Source: Microbacterium oxydans
GTDB taxonomy: Bacteria; Actinomycetota; Actinomycetes; Actinomycetales; Microbacteriaceae
DNA length: 64,000 nucleotides
Reading direction: 5' to 3'
Assembly (NCBI RefSeq): GCF_900095745.1
Contig: NZ_FMIR01000014.1
Span: 287,147 to 351,146 of the forward strand
In this document: positions 8,924 through 18,850 of the stretch, one piece after another
Layout: each line of letters starts with the position of its first letter
Numbering within the stretch: position 1 is the first letter of the stretch
Made by a program: the position numbers and the translations under genes
The notes under the pieces: model-generated
The model's database searches: none
What the model was told of the DNA's origin: nothing
Seen by the model: only the letters and a program-made list of their open reading frames with translations

Positions 8924-10459
8924 ATGTCTCAGGCCCGCATCACCATCGACCGCGACTTCACGATCGCCGACGTCCCCCGGAGGCTCTTCGGGTCGTTCGT
9001 CGAGCACATGGGGCGCTGCGTCTACACCGGCATCTACGAGCCGGGGCACCCGCAGGCCGACGAACGCGGCTTCCGTCAGGACGTGTTGGCGCTGGTGAAG
9101 GAGATGGGACCCACCGTGGTCCGCTACCCCGGCGGCAACTTCGTCTCGGGCTACCGCTGGGAAGACGGGGTCGGCCCGGTCGAGGACCGCCCGGTGCGCA
9201 TCGACGGCGCCTGGCACACGATCGAGACCAACGCCTTCGGCCTGCACGAGTTCATGGACTGGGCGAAAGAGGCGGACGTCGAGGTGATGGAGGCCGTCAA
9301 CCTCGGCACCCGCGGCGTCGAGGAGGCGCGCGCACTCGTCGAGTACGCGAACCACCCCGGCGGCACGTACTGGTCGGACCTGCGCCGCAAGAACGGCGCC
9401 GAGCAGCCCTTCGACATCAAGCTGTGGTGCCTGGGCAACGAGCTCGACGGCCCCTGGCAGATCGGCGGCAAGACCGCGACCGAATACGGGCGGCTCGCCC
9501 AGGAGTCCGCCAAGGCGATGCGCCTGGTCGACCCCTCGATCGAGCTGGTCGCGGTCGGGTCGTCGGGGCGGACGATGCCGACGTTCGGCACCTGGGAGCA
9601 CACGGTGCTCACGCACGCCTACGACGAGGTCGACTTCATCTCGATGCACGCGTACTACCAGGAGCACGACGGCGACGCCGAGTCGTTCCTCGCCGAGTCC
9701 GTCGACATGGATGCGTTCATCGAGGGCGTCATCGCCACGATCGACGCGGTCAAGGCGTCCGGCAAGCACACGAAGCAGGTCGACATCTCGTTCGACGAGT
9801 GGAACGTGTGGGACCAGGTGAAGTACAACGACGTCGAGGCCAAGGAGATCGAGAAGGCCGGGTGGCGCCAGCATCCGCGACTCATCGAAGACACCTACTC
9901 GGTGACGGATGCCGTCGTGGTCGGCACGCTGCTGAACAGCCTGCTGCGCCACGGCGACCGAGTGAAGATCGCCAACCAGGCGCAGCTCGTGAACGTGATC
10001 GCCCCGATCCGCTCGGAGGAGAACGGTCCGGCCTGGCGGCAGACGAGCTTCTGGCCGTTCGAGCGGATGGCGCGGCTCGCGAAGGGCCGCATCCTGCGCC
10101 TCGCGGTGTCGGCTCCGCAGATCGAGACGAAGCGCTACGGCGGGGTCGACGCTGTCGACGCGGCGGCGACCTGGGACGAGGCGACCGGTCGTGTGGTCGT
10201 GTTCGTCGCGAACCGCTCACTCGACGAGTCGAGCGATCTGACGATCGACCTGCACGGACTCGGCGACCTGCGCGTGGTGACCGCCGAGACCCTGACCATC
10301 CCCGAGGGTGGCGACCGCCACACGTCGAACCTCGAGACCACGCCCGACAGCGTGCACATGGTGCCGCTCGGGGCTGCCGAGGTCGTCGACGGCGCCGTGC
10401 GCGCGACGCTGCCGCCGCTGTCGTGGTCGGTCATCGAGCTCGACGCCGCTCGGGCCTGA
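8924..10459 (+). CDS. abfA: GH51 alpha-L-arabinofuranosidase
   Basis: 511 aa, the usual GH51 length. It releases terminal alpha-L-arabinofuranose from imported oligosaccharides; no signal peptide, so cytoplasmic. The acid/base is Glu173 in CLGNELDGPW and the nucleophile Glu292 in SFDEWNVW, both at the family positions. The C-terminal beta-sandwich follows. AGGAGAG lies just before the ATG. Last gene of the LacI-controlled operon; a strong hairpin follows the stop. Confidence 0.95.
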   Translation: MSQARITIDRDFTIADVPRRLFGSFVEHMGRCVYTGIYEPGHPQADERGFRQDVLALVKEMGPTVVRYPGGNFVSGYRWEDGVGPVEDRPVRIDGAWHTIETNAFGLHEFMDWAKEADVEVMEAVNLGTRGVEEARALVEYANHPGGTYWSDLRRKNGAEQPFDIKLWCLGNELDGPWQIGGKTATEYGRLAQESAKAMRLVDPSIELVAVGSSGRTMPTFGTWEHTVLTHAYDEVDFISMHAYYQEHDGDAESFLAESVDMDAFIEGVIATIDAVKASGKHTKQVDISFDEWNVWDQVKYNDVEAKEIEKAGWRQHPRLIEDTYSVTDAVVVGTLLNSLLRHGDRVKIANQAQLVNVIAPIRSEENGPAWRQTSFWPFERMARLAKGRILRLAVSAPQIETKRYGGVDAVDAAATWDEATGRVVVFVANRSLDESSDLTIDLHGLGDLRVVTAETLTIPEGGDRHTSNLETTPDSVHMVPLGAAEVVDGAVRATLPPLSWSVIELDAARA

Positions 10460-10467
10460 GACGTCCG

Positions 10468-10501
10468 GCGGGCTCGGCGACCTCGAGGTCGCCGAGCCCG
10501 C
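10468..10501 (+). terminator. terminator hairpin after abfA
   Basis: A perfect self-complementary stretch (arms reading GCGGGCTCGGCGACCTC and its complement) starts nine bases after the abfA stop. No T-run follows, as is common in high-GC actinobacteria. It also lies 38 bases beyond the stop of the convergent serine hydrolase gene, so it may serve both. Confidence 0.75.
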
Positions 10502-10538
10502 GGGACGCACGCGATCACGGCGCGCAGGGCAACCACTC

Positions 10539-11543
10539 TCAGGGCCAGTCGACGGCCTCCAGGACCGGCCAGGCGCCGTCCGAGGCGTTCGCGATGACGG
10601 TTCCCGTCACGCCCGATTCGGGGTCGTGCCAGGTGCGCGCCGAGACTCCGGCGTCGTACCCCTCGAGGATCACGGTGCCCGATTCCCATCCGCGCCAGAA
10701 GCCCCGCGCGTAGCGCATGTTCTCGTCCTCGACCTCGTTCAGCGGTTCGGTGAGCACGGCCAGCATCTGCGCGCTCACGATCCGGTGATCGAACAGCGCC
10801 GTCCAGAACGCGTGCAGATCGGCGGCCGTCGTGGCCGCGCCGCCGTCTCCGCTCCCGCGCACCGGCAGATGGAGCACGTTCGTGCGGTCGTCGGTGTCGC
10901 CCAGGTACCCGAGAGCGAGATCCCCCGGCATGTCGTCGGTGCGGGGATATCCGCTCGACGCCATCCCGGCGGGAGCGAAGACGCGCTCCTGGACGAGCTC
11001 GTGGAACGGCGTCTTCGACGCGCGCTCCGCCACCAGCGCCAGCAGCACGAAACCGCTGTTGCAGTAGGCGAATCGCGAGCCCGGCGCGCTCACCTGCGGC
11101 CGGCCGTCGAGCACCGGCACGAACGCCTCGGTGTTGTCGAGCTCATGCAGGGGGCGGTCGATCACGTAGTCGGTGATCGAACCGCTCGACTCGTCGATGT
11201 AGTCGCCGATGCCCGACGTGTGGGACAGCAGGTGCTCGACCGTGACGGTGTCGTCGACGAGCGGGAGATCGTCGCCGAGGAAGGGCCTCACCAGGCCGTC
11301 GAGCGCGAGCGTCCCGTCATCGACGAGCGCTCCGATCGTGACCGCGGTGAAACCCTTCGCGATGCTGGCGACGCCGCACCGGCTCTCCGCCGCCATCGGC
11401 AGGCCGTGGGCGCGGTCCGCGAGCCCGTACCCGCGGGCGAACGGTTCTTCGCCGGGACGGTCGACGCGGATCACCCCGCTGAATCCGTTCGCCTCGGCGG
11501 CCTCGTGCAGGGCCAGTGCGACATCCGTTCTCGCAGTGGTCAT
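10539..11543 (-). CDS. class C beta-lactamase-fold serine hydrolase
   Basis: 334 aa. The PBP/beta-lactamase catalytic motifs are intact: SIAK (Ser60, Lys63) and YCN (Tyr160-Asn162), with LLSHTSG between them. No signal peptide is visible, so it is probably a cytoplasmic esterase or peptidase rather than a lactamase. It lies just downstream of the LacI gene on the same strand and convergent to abfA. Substrate unknown. Confidence 0.8.
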   Translation of the reverse strand: MTTARTDVALALHEAAEANGFSGVIRVDRPGEEPFARGYGLADRAHGLPMAAESRCGVASIAKGFTAVTIGALVDDGTLALDGLVRPFLGDDLPLVDDTVTVEHLLSHTSGIGDYIDESSGSITDYVIDRPLHELDNTEAFVPVLDGRPQVSAPGSRFAYCNSGFVLLALVAERASKTPFHELVQERVFAPAGMASSGYPRTDDMPGDLALGYLGDTDDRTNVLHLPVRGSGDGGAATTAADLHAFWTALFDHRIVSAQMLAVLTEPLNEVEDENMRYARGFWRGWESGTVILEGYDAGVSARTWHDPESGVTGTVIANASDGAWPVLEAVDWP

Positions 11544-11589
11544 GTGTCCGTACCCCTTCTCGTACTCGTCTTCGCTGACGGGTCTTCTC

Positions 11590-12594
11590 TTACTCGTTTC
11601 CGATCGCGGCGGTGGTCGCCCGCACGACCAGTCTGGTGGGTAGCGTGACGTGCATCTCCTCGACGGGCTGCCCGGCGAGGAGGGCGAAGACCATCTCGGC
11701 CGCCACCGACCCCAGGCGTCGCATCGGCTGCTGGATCGTGGTGAGCGGCAGGGCGCGGCGGGAGGCCTCCGGCACGTCGTCGAAACCGACCACCGAGAGG
11801 TCTTCCGGCACCCGGAGCCCGAGCTCGTGCGCGACCTCGATCACGGCGATGGCCGAGAGGTCGTTCGCGGCGAACACGGCCGTGGGCCGGGAGGGTCCGG
11901 CCAGCAGGATCCGCGCCGAGTCCCTCGTGGTCTCGAGCTCGTAGCGTCCCGAGCGGATCAGGTCGGGATCCACCGGGATGCCGGCGTCGCTCAGCGCGCG
12001 TCGATACCCGGCATCACGTAGTCCGGCGGAGCGCAGATCGGGGCGCCCACCCAGGAAGCTGATGCGGCGGTGGCCGAGGTCGAGCAGGTGCCGGGTCGCC
12101 GTCAGCGCGCCGCCGAAGCTGTCCGACTCGACGGTCGGCAGGTCGGCGCGGCCGGTGTGCGGATCGATGGCGACGACCGGGATCTCGGTCGACGCTCCGA
12201 CGACCGTGGGGGTGACCATGATCGCGGCGTCGATGAGGGTGCCGGAGAGCCGACTGAGTGACCGCCGCTCCCATCCTTCGCCCTGTCCGTGCCGCGAACC
12301 GCTGTACGCCAGCAGGTCGAAGGCGGTGTCGTGCACGGCCGCACCGACGCCCTTGAGGATCTCGGCGCTGAAGGGCTCGAAGTCGGCCAGGAGCACCCCG
12401 ATCACACCGGTGCGCCTGGCGCGCATGCTGCTGGCCACCAGGCTCGATTCGTAACCGAGCTCCTGCACCACGTCGAGTACGCGCCGGACCGTCGCATCCG
12501 CTATCCCGTAGCGCCCGTTGACCGCCTTGGAGACGGTCGACACCGAGACGCCGGCGGCCTTCGCGACGTCGTGGATCGTGGTTCTCCCGCTCAT
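11590..12594 (-). CDS. LacI-family transcriptional regulator
   Basis: 334 aa. HTH at about 6-26 (IHDVAKAAGVSVSTVSKAV), hinge with the SSLVASSMRARRT segment, then a sugar-binding core ending in VVRATT. The ATG at 12594 gives the standard LacI N-terminus; the longer upstream frame runs through the operator region. Divergent from the second importer operon, with a LacI palindrome at 12636 between them, so it probably controls that operon and itself. Confidence 0.9.
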   Translation of the reverse strand: MSGRTTIHDVAKAAGVSVSTVSKAVNGRYGIADATVRRVLDVVQELGYESSLVASSMRARRTGVIGVLLADFEPFSAEILKGVGAAVHDTAFDLLAYSGSRHGQGEGWERRSLSRLSGTLIDAAIMVTPTVVGASTEIPVVAIDPHTGRADLPTVESDSFGGALTATRHLLDLGHRRISFLGGRPDLRSAGLRDAGYRRALSDAGIPVDPDLIRSGRYELETTRDSARILLAGPSRPTAVFAANDLSAIAVIEVAHELGLRVPEDLSVVGFDDVPEASRRALPLTTIQQPMRRLGSVAAEMVFALLAGQPVEEMHVTLPTRLVVRATTAAIGNE

Positions 12595-12635
12595 GGTCGC
12601 CCAGCGTATCCGGGGATGCGGCCTCGATGGAAACT

Positions 12636-12647
12636 GTTTTCGAAAAC
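12636..12647. promoter_or_regulatory. LacI operator GTTTTCGAAAAC
   Basis: A perfect 12-bp palindrome with central CG, in the 164-bp gap between the divergent LacI and binding-protein genes. Flanking AAAC and CGTTT extend the symmetry loosely. It is 41 bp upstream of the LacI start. Confidence 0.75.
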
Positions 12648-12758
12648 GTTTGACGACTCCCTCGAACGACAGCAGACTGCAACGCGACGCGGTCACACCC
12701 CCTGATGCCGCGGCGCCTGCAGAGACGCGGCGCAACTCTCGATGAGGAGAACCATCAC

Positions 12759-14054
12759 ATGAACAGCACACGGCGTTCCTTGATCTCCGCGGCCGCGATA
12801 GCCGCCGTCGGAACTCTCGCACTCAGCGGGTGCACGGCCAGCACCCCCGACGGCGGAGGCGGCGGCGACGCCGCCATGACGCTCTGGCACAACTCCACCA
12901 CCGGACCCGGCGTGGAGTTCTGGGAGCAGACCGTCGCCGACTTCGAGAAGGAGAACCCCGGGGTCACGATCGAGATCCAGTCGGTCCAGAACGAAGACCT
13001 CGACGGCAAGCTCCAGACCGCGCTCAACTCCGGCGATGCTCCCGACATCTTCCTGCAGCGCGGTGGCGGAAAGATGGCCGCGATGGTCAAGGCCGGCCAG
13101 CTCAAGGACCTGACCGACTCGATCAGCGGTGGCGCTGCCGAGGAGATCTCCGACGCCGCCTACTCGGCCAGCAGCCTCGACGACAAGATCTACGCGATGC
13201 CGGTGGCCGTGCTCCCCGGCGGACTCTTCTACAGCCAGGACCTGTTCGACGAGGCCGGCATCACCGAGAACCCCACCACGATGGACGAGCTCGAGACGGC
13301 GACCGAGAAGCTCAAGGCCGCCGGCATCGACCCGGTCGCCCTCGGCGCGAAGGATGCCTGGCCCGCCGCCCACTGGTACTACTGGCTGGCGCTGCGCGAG
13401 TGCAGTGCCGAGACGCTCGCCAAGGCCGCCGACGAGATGAACTTCGACGACGACTGCTGGGTGCGCGCGGGCGAAGACCTGCAGGCGTTCGCGGCCACCG
13501 AGCCGTTCAACTCCGGCTTCCTCACCACCACCGCCCAGCAGGGTGCGGGTAGCTCGGCGGGTCTCATCGCCAACCACCAGGCCGGCATGGAGCTCATGGG
13601 CGCCTGGAACCCCGGCGTCATCGGATCGCTCACGCCCGACCAGAAGCCGCTGCCCGACCTGTCGTGGTTCCCGTTCCCCGAGGTCGAGGGCGGCGACGGT
13701 GAAGCCGGCTCGATGATGGGCGGCGTCGACGGATACTCGTGCTCGGTGGATGCGCCCGACGCCTGCGTCGACTTCCTCAACTACCTCGGCACGTCCGACG
13801 TGCAGACCGCCTACTACAAGGCGTTCAACGCCCCGCCGGTCAACACCGTGGCGCAGGAGGCCGTGACCGAGCAGTACCTGAAGGACATCCTCGCGGCCTA
13901 CAACGCGGCGCCGTACGCGACGCAGTGGCTCGACACGGTCTACGGACAGAACGTGGGCAACGCGCTCAACGTCGCCGTGGTCAACATGCTCGCCGGTCAA
14001 GGAACCCCGGAGGACATCGTCAAGGCCGTCCAGGATGCCGCAGCCAAGGCATAA
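12759..14054 (+). CDS. sugar ABC transporter substrate-binding lipoprotein
   Basis: 431 aa, family 1 binding protein. A Sec-type lipoprotein signal ends in LALSGC (Cys about residue 25), followed by a Gly-rich linker. ATG at 12759 follows GAGGAGAA; the upstream in-frame extension lacks a signal sequence. It heads an operon with two permeases and a GH3 enzyme, implying import of xylo- or gluco-oligosaccharides. Confidence 0.88.
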   Translation: MNSTRRSLISAAAIAAVGTLALSGCTASTPDGGGGGDAAMTLWHNSTTGPGVEFWEQTVADFEKENPGVTIEIQSVQNEDLDGKLQTALNSGDAPDIFLQRGGGKMAAMVKAGQLKDLTDSISGGAAEEISDAAYSASSLDDKIYAMPVAVLPGGLFYSQDLFDEAGITENPTTMDELETATEKLKAAGIDPVALGAKDAWPAAHWYYWLALRECSAETLAKAADEMNFDDDCWVRAGEDLQAFAATEPFNSGFLTTTAQQGAGSSAGLIANHQAGMELMGAWNPGVIGSLTPDQKPLPDLSWFPFPEVEGGDGEAGSMMGGVDGYSCSVDAPDACVDFLNYLGTSDVQTAYYKAFNAPPVNTVAQEAVTEQYLKDILAAYNAAPYATQWLDTVYGQNVGNALNVAVVNMLAGQGTPEDIVKAVQDAAAKA

Positions 14055-14973
14055 GGCGGCCGCCCGGCTGGAAGTGATCCTTCTGGCCGGGCCCGCCCTC
14101 CTGGTCTTCCTCGCCTTCGTCATCTTCCCGGTGCTGATGGCGGGCTACTACGGCTTCTTCAGCTGGCAGGGCTACGGCCCGCCCACCGACTTCGTCGGGT
14201 TGAAGAACTATCTGACGATCCTGCAGGACCCGCTGTTCCACGATGCGCTGGCCCACAACGGATTCATCCTCGTGTTCTCGCTCATCCTGCAGGGACCGGC
14301 GGCGATCCTCCTCGCGCTCCTGCTCAACCGGCGGATGCGCGGCCAGTCGCTGATCCGCGTGCTGATCTTCATCCCCTACGTGATCTCCGAGGTCGTGGTG
14401 GGCACGGGCTGGAGCCTGATGCTGCAGACCAGCGGCGCGTTCAACGACCTGCTGGAGAAGATGGGCCTCGGGTTCCTCGCGAACGACTGGCTGTCGAACC
14501 CCGACATCGCGATCTGGACGCTGATGGTGATCATCACCTGGAAGTACGTCGGGTTCGCGGTGATCCTGTTCCTCGCGGGGCTCCAGGGCATTCCGGAGGA
14601 GCTGCACGAGGCCGCCTCGATCGACGGCGCCTCGTACTGGCAGATCCAGTGGCGCATCACGCTGCCGCTGCTCGCGCCGACCCTGCGCATCTGGGCGTTC
14701 CTGTCGATCATCGGCTCGCTGCAGCTGTTCGACCTGGTCTACATCATCTGGGGGCAGTACATCGCCTCCACGGCCGGCACCTCGACCATGGCGACCTACA
14801 TGGTCTCCGAGGGTCGCAACGCCGGCAACTTCGGGTACGGCAACGCGGTCGCGGTCGTCCTGTTCCTGATCTCGCTCGTCGTGGCGCTGATCTACCAGCG
14901 CGCGGTGCTGCGACGCGACACGGACGGCGCCCTCACCGGCGCCCCTGCACGGAAGAAGAGGACGACGCGATGA
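14035..14973 (+). CDS. ABC sugar transporter permease
   Basis: 312 aa, six membrane segments, EAA loop EAASIDGASYWQIQWRITLP. Its start lies 20 bp inside the end of the binding-protein gene, which is a tight coupling. MalF-type partner of the next gene. Confidence 0.9.
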   Translation: MPQPRHKAAARLEVILLAGPALLVFLAFVIFPVLMAGYYGFFSWQGYGPPTDFVGLKNYLTILQDPLFHDALAHNGFILVFSLILQGPAAILLALLLNRRMRGQSLIRVLIFIPYVISEVVVGTGWSLMLQTSGAFNDLLEKMGLGFLANDWLSNPDIAIWTLMVIITWKYVGFAVILFLAGLQGIPEELHEAASIDGASYWQIQWRITLPLLAPTLRIWAFLSIIGSLQLFDLVYIIWGQYIASTAGTSTMATYMVSEGRNAGNFGYGNAVAVVLFLISLVVALIYQRAVLRRDTDGALTGAPARKKRTTR

Positions 14974-15860
14974 CCGCCACCTCGGTACTCGTCACCCAGC
15001 GACCCGGACGCGCCGGACGCCCCGGACGCGCTCCGCGCCCGCGGCCACCCTGGGCCAACCCGACCGTGTACTTCGTCGCGCTGATCGTCGTCGGGCTCAT
15101 GCTCGCCCCGATCGCGTACATCATCATCGGCGGATTCCGCACGAACGCGCAGATCACGACCGACCCGTCGGGGATGCCGCAGCCGTGGGTGTTCTCGAAC
15201 TACTTCGACGTCATCACCGGTGGCGTGTTCTGGCGGCAGGTGCTCAATTCCACCATCGTCGCCCTCGCCACCACGATCGGAGTCGTCGCGCTCGGACTGA
15301 TGGCCGCGTACGTGCTCGCCCGCTACCGGTTCGCCGGACGCGGAGTGCTCTACGCGTTCTTCGCCGCGGGGCTCATGTTCCCGCTGACGGTCGCGATCAC
15401 CCCGCTGTACATCGTGGTGCGCAGCCTCGGGCTGATGAACTCGCTCGGCGGGGTCATCCTGCCGCAGATCGCCTTCGCCCTGCCGACGACGATCATCATC
15501 CTGGTCCCGTTCCTGCGCGCGATCCCCGACGAGATCCAGGAGGCGGCGTTCATCGACGGATGCAGCCGGATCGGCTTCTTCTGGCGCATGGTTCTGCCGC
15601 TCTCGATCCCCGGCGTGATCACCACCGGCATCCTCGCGTTCATCGGCAGCTGGAACGGCTACCTCCTCCCCCTGTTCGTGCTCAACGATGCGGCGGCGTT
15701 CACGCTTCCGCTCGGCGTGCAGTCGTTCGCGTCTCAGTACTCGGTCGACACCGCGAAGGTGCTGGCCTTCACGTCGCTGTCGATGATCCCGGCCCTGATC
15801 TTCTTCAGCCTGTTCGAGCGCCGCATCGTCGGCGGACTGACCGGCGCGGTCAAGGGCTGA
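14970..15860 (+). CDS. ABC sugar transporter permease
   Basis: 296 aa from the ATG that overlaps the previous TGA (ATGA). After a basic Pro/Arg-rich N-terminus come six membrane segments and the EAA loop EAAFIDGCSRIGFFWRMVLP. MalG-type half of the importer. Confidence 0.9.
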   Translation: MTATSVLVTQRPGRAGRPGRAPRPRPPWANPTVYFVALIVVGLMLAPIAYIIIGGFRTNAQITTDPSGMPQPWVFSNYFDVITGGVFWRQVLNSTIVALATTIGVVALGLMAAYVLARYRFAGRGVLYAFFAAGLMFPLTVAITPLYIVVRSLGLMNSLGGVILPQIAFALPTTIIILVPFLRAIPDEIQEAAFIDGCSRIGFFWRMVLPLSIPGVITTGILAFIGSWNGYLLPLFVLNDAAAFTLPLGVQSFASQYSVDTAKVLAFTSLSMIPALIFFSLFERRIVGGLTGAVKG

Positions 15861-15862
15861 CG

Positions 15863-18208
15863 ATGTCGACGCAGACCCCACAGAAAGAGACGCACGTGCT
15901 CGCTCCCACACCCCGCCCCCGATTCTCCGCGCGCGTCGAGGGCCTCCTCGAGCAGATGACGCTCGAGGAGAAGCAGGCGCAGCTCGTCGGCTTCTGGGTG
16001 GATCAGGGAGACGAGCTCGTCGCCCCGATGGCCGGCGAGAAGAAGACCTCGACCCGGTACGAGGATGCGACGGCGCACGGCATCGGCCACCTGACCCGCG
16101 TGTACGGCACGCGCCCGGTCGACCCGATCGAGCGCGCGCAGTGGCTGTGGGGTGAGCAGGCACGGCTGCAGCGCGAGACCCGACTGGGCATCCCGGCCCT
16201 CGTGCACGAGGAGTGCCTGACCGGCCTGGCCGCCTGGCAGGCGGCGACCTTCCCGACCCCGCTCGCGTGGGGAGCATCCTTCGATCCCGAGCTGGTCGAG
16301 GAGGTGGGGCGGGCGATCGGGTCGTCCATGCGGACACTCGGCATCCATCAGGGACTCGCTCCCGTGCTCGACGTCGTCCGCGATCCGCGGTGGGGGCGCG
16401 TCGACGAGTGCATCGCCGAGGACCCGCTGCTCGTGGGAACCGTCGGCACCGCCTACGTCCGCGGCCTGCAGTCGGAGGGGGTGCACGCCACCCTCAAGCA
16501 CTTCGTCGGCTACTCGGCGTCGACCGCCGGCCGCAATCACGCGCCGGTGCACGCCGGGCGGCGCGAGATCGAAGACGTGCTGCTTCCGCCGTTCGAGATG
16601 GCCGTGCGCGAGGGCGGGGTGCGCAGCGTCATGAACTCGTACACCGACATCGACGGGGTGCCGGTGGCCGCGGACCCGTACTACCTCGACGAGGTGCTGC
16701 GCGGACGCTGGGGGTTCGACGGGGTGGTCGTGTCGGACTACTTCGCCGTGGACTTCCTGCAGAGTATGCACCACGTCGCGGCCGACTCCGCGCAGGCCGC
16801 CGCGCTGGCGATCACCGCCGGGATCGACGTGGAGCTGCCCTCGCCCGACGCGTACACGACCCTCGCCGCGCAGGTGCGCGACGGGTCGCTGGAGCAGAGC
16901 ATCCTGGACCGGGCAGTCGGACGCGTCCTGACGCAGAAGGAGGAGCTGGGACTGCTGGATGCCGACTTCACGGTCGCGCCCGACGCGATCGACCTGGATT
17001 CCCCCGAGCATCGCGCACTCGCCCGCCGCCTCGCGGAGGAGTCGATCGTGCTGCTGAGCAACGACGGCGTGCTGCCGCTGGATGCCTCCGGTGCGCCACA
17101 GATCGCCGTGATCGGACCGAACGCCGACAGCGCGGAGGCCCTCATGGGGTGCTACTCGTTCGTGAACCATGTGCTCGCGCATCACCCCGAGGTGCCGGCC
17201 GGCATCGCCCTGCCGAGCGTGCTCGACGGACTCCGTGCCGAGCTCCCCGCGGCCACCATCACCCATGTCGTCGGTGGCGAGGTCGAGGGCGAGGACCGCA
17301 GTGGATTCCCGGCCGCGGTCGCCTCCGCCGACGAGGCCGACGTGGCGATCGTCGTGGTCGGCGACCGCGCTGGACTGTTCGGGCGCGGCACGGTCGGCGA
17401 AGGCAACGACGTCGACTCGCTGGAACTGCCCGGGGTGCAGCGCGCGCTGGTCGAAGCCGTCGTCGCGACCGGAACCCCGGTGGTGGTGGTCGCCCTCACC
17501 GGTCGGCCGTATGCCCTGGACTGGGCACTGCCGCATCGGGAATCGGGGGCCGGCCTGACCGCCGGTCTCGGTTCGGTGAACTCGCCTGCCCCGTCCGGCT
17601 CCGCCACCGCGGAGAAACGCAAGGTCCCGGCGGCCGTGCTGCAGGCCTTCTTCCCCGGCGAAGAAGGGGGTCCGGCCGTCGCGGCCGTGTTGAGCGGGGC
17701 CATCGCCCCGTCGGGACGGCTCCCGGTGTCGCTGCCGCGGTCCGCGGGCGTGCAGCCGTATTCGTACCTGCATCCCGCGCTCGGTGGACGCACGGACGTG
17801 TCGAGCGTCGATCCGTCGCCGGCGCGGCCGTTCGGGTTCGGACTCGGCTACACGACCTTCACGCACGAGCAGCTGACCGCGGACGCGACGGTCCGTGCGG
17901 GCGCAGAGTTCCGGGCGTCCGTGCTCGTGCGCAACTCCGGCACCCGCGCGGGCACCGACGTCGTGCAGCTGTATGCGCACGACGAGGTCGGGAGCGTGGC
18001 CCGCCCGGTCGCGCAGTTGATCGGGTTCCAGCGGGTCGCGCTGGAAGCGGGCGCGGAGCAGCGCGTGGAGTTCACGGTGCCGACCGAGCGCCTCGCATTC
18101 ACGGGCGTCGACGGTGTGCGGAGGGTGGAACCGGGGCGGATCCGGCTGTGGGTCGGGGGCGCCTGTGACGACGAGGAGACTTCGACCGCGATCGAGATCG
18201 TCGGCTGA
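15863..18208 (+). CDS. GH3 beta-xylosidase/beta-glucosidase
   Basis: 781 aa, three-domain GH3 enzyme. It hydrolyses non-reducing beta-linked xylose or glucose from imported oligosaccharides; no signal peptide. The nucleophile is Asp292 in VVSDYFA. Other conserved blocks are DPRWGR, KHFVGYSASTAGRNHAP and the C-terminal fibronectin III-like domain (FGFGLGYTTF onward). It starts two bases after the permease stop, so it belongs to that operon. Xylosidase is favoured by the arabinoxylan setting, not by a decisive residue. Confidence 0.9.
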   Translation: MSTQTPQKETHVLAPTPRPRFSARVEGLLEQMTLEEKQAQLVGFWVDQGDELVAPMAGEKKTSTRYEDATAHGIGHLTRVYGTRPVDPIERAQWLWGEQARLQRETRLGIPALVHEECLTGLAAWQAATFPTPLAWGASFDPELVEEVGRAIGSSMRTLGIHQGLAPVLDVVRDPRWGRVDECIAEDPLLVGTVGTAYVRGLQSEGVHATLKHFVGYSASTAGRNHAPVHAGRREIEDVLLPPFEMAVREGGVRSVMNSYTDIDGVPVAADPYYLDEVLRGRWGFDGVVVSDYFAVDFLQSMHHVAADSAQAAALAITAGIDVELPSPDAYTTLAAQVRDGSLEQSILDRAVGRVLTQKEELGLLDADFTVAPDAIDLDSPEHRALARRLAEESIVLLSNDGVLPLDASGAPQIAVIGPNADSAEALMGCYSFVNHVLAHHPEVPAGIALPSVLDGLRAELPAATITHVVGGEVEGEDRSGFPAAVASADEADVAIVVVGDRAGLFGRGTVGEGNDVDSLELPGVQRALVEAVVATGTPVVVVALTGRPYALDWALPHRESGAGLTAGLGSVNSPAPSGSATAEKRKVPAAVLQAFFPGEEGGPAVAAVLSGAIAPSGRLPVSLPRSAGVQPYSYLHPALGGRTDVSSVDPSPARPFGFGLGYTTFTHEQLTADATVRAGAEFRASVLVRNSGTRAGTDVVQLYAHDEVGSVARPVAQLIGFQRVALEAGAEQRVEFTVPTERLAFTGVDGVRRVEPGRIRLWVGGACDDEETSTAIEIVG

Positions 18209-18214
18209 GAGCCG

Positions 18215-18841
18215 TCAGTACATCTCCCCGACGGGGACGGGAACGGCGAGCACGTTGCCCGGCTGCGCGAGCGGGCATGCCCAGGCCGGGTCGTACGCGC
18301 AGGACGGGTTGTAGGCGAAGTTGAAGTCGAGCACGATCGTGCCGCGCGCGGCATCCGATCCCAGGTCGGCGCCTTTGATCGTGTCGATCAGATAGCGGCC
18401 GCCGCCGTACGTCCCGCCCTCGCGTCCGGCGAGCGCGTCGCGCACCGGGATGAACAGGCCGCCGCCGTAAGTCGTGAGTCGCCAGACGTCGAGCGATCCG
18501 GCATCGGGGATCTCGACCCGGCCGATGCGCTCGAACGGCACGACGCCGTCGGTCCCGGTCGCGAAGTCGAAGCCGCCGGGGTCGGCGGGCAGGATCGGCA
18601 GCTCGAAGCGCCAGTCGGGGTCGTACGAGGCGAGGGGCAGCCCCTCGAACAGCGGCCGGTCCTCGGGCAGCAGCGGCGTCGCGGGGTGATGGAGCATCAG
18701 CTCGTCGCGCTCCATCCGCCACAGCTCGTGGGCGTCTTCGGGAGAGTCGGCGAGACGCACGGCGTCGTACAGGGCGAAGACCCGGCGGCGCCAGTCGGCG
18801 ACTTCGAGGGCGGTCCGGGCGCTCGTGCGGGTGCTCGTCAT
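18215..18841 (-). CDS. DUF1684 family protein
   Basis: 208 aa, cytoplasmic. The family signature is clear: WRMERDELMLHHPATPL near the N-terminus, a beta-rich middle, and the C-terminal DFNFAYNPSCAYDPAWACP block. The biochemical role of DUF1684 is unknown. Convergent with the GH3 gene with only six bases between stops. Confidence 0.85.
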   Translation of the reverse strand: MTSTRTSARTALEVADWRRRVFALYDAVRLADSPEDAHELWRMERDELMLHHPATPLLPEDRPLFEGLPLASYDPDWRFELPILPADPGGFDFATGTDGVVPFERIGRVEIPDAGSLDVWRLTTYGGGLFIPVRDALAGREGGTYGGGRYLIDTIKGADLGSDAARGTIVLDFNFAYNPSCAYDPAWACPLAQPGNVLAVPVPVGEMY

Positions 18842-18850
18842 GCGTCCAGG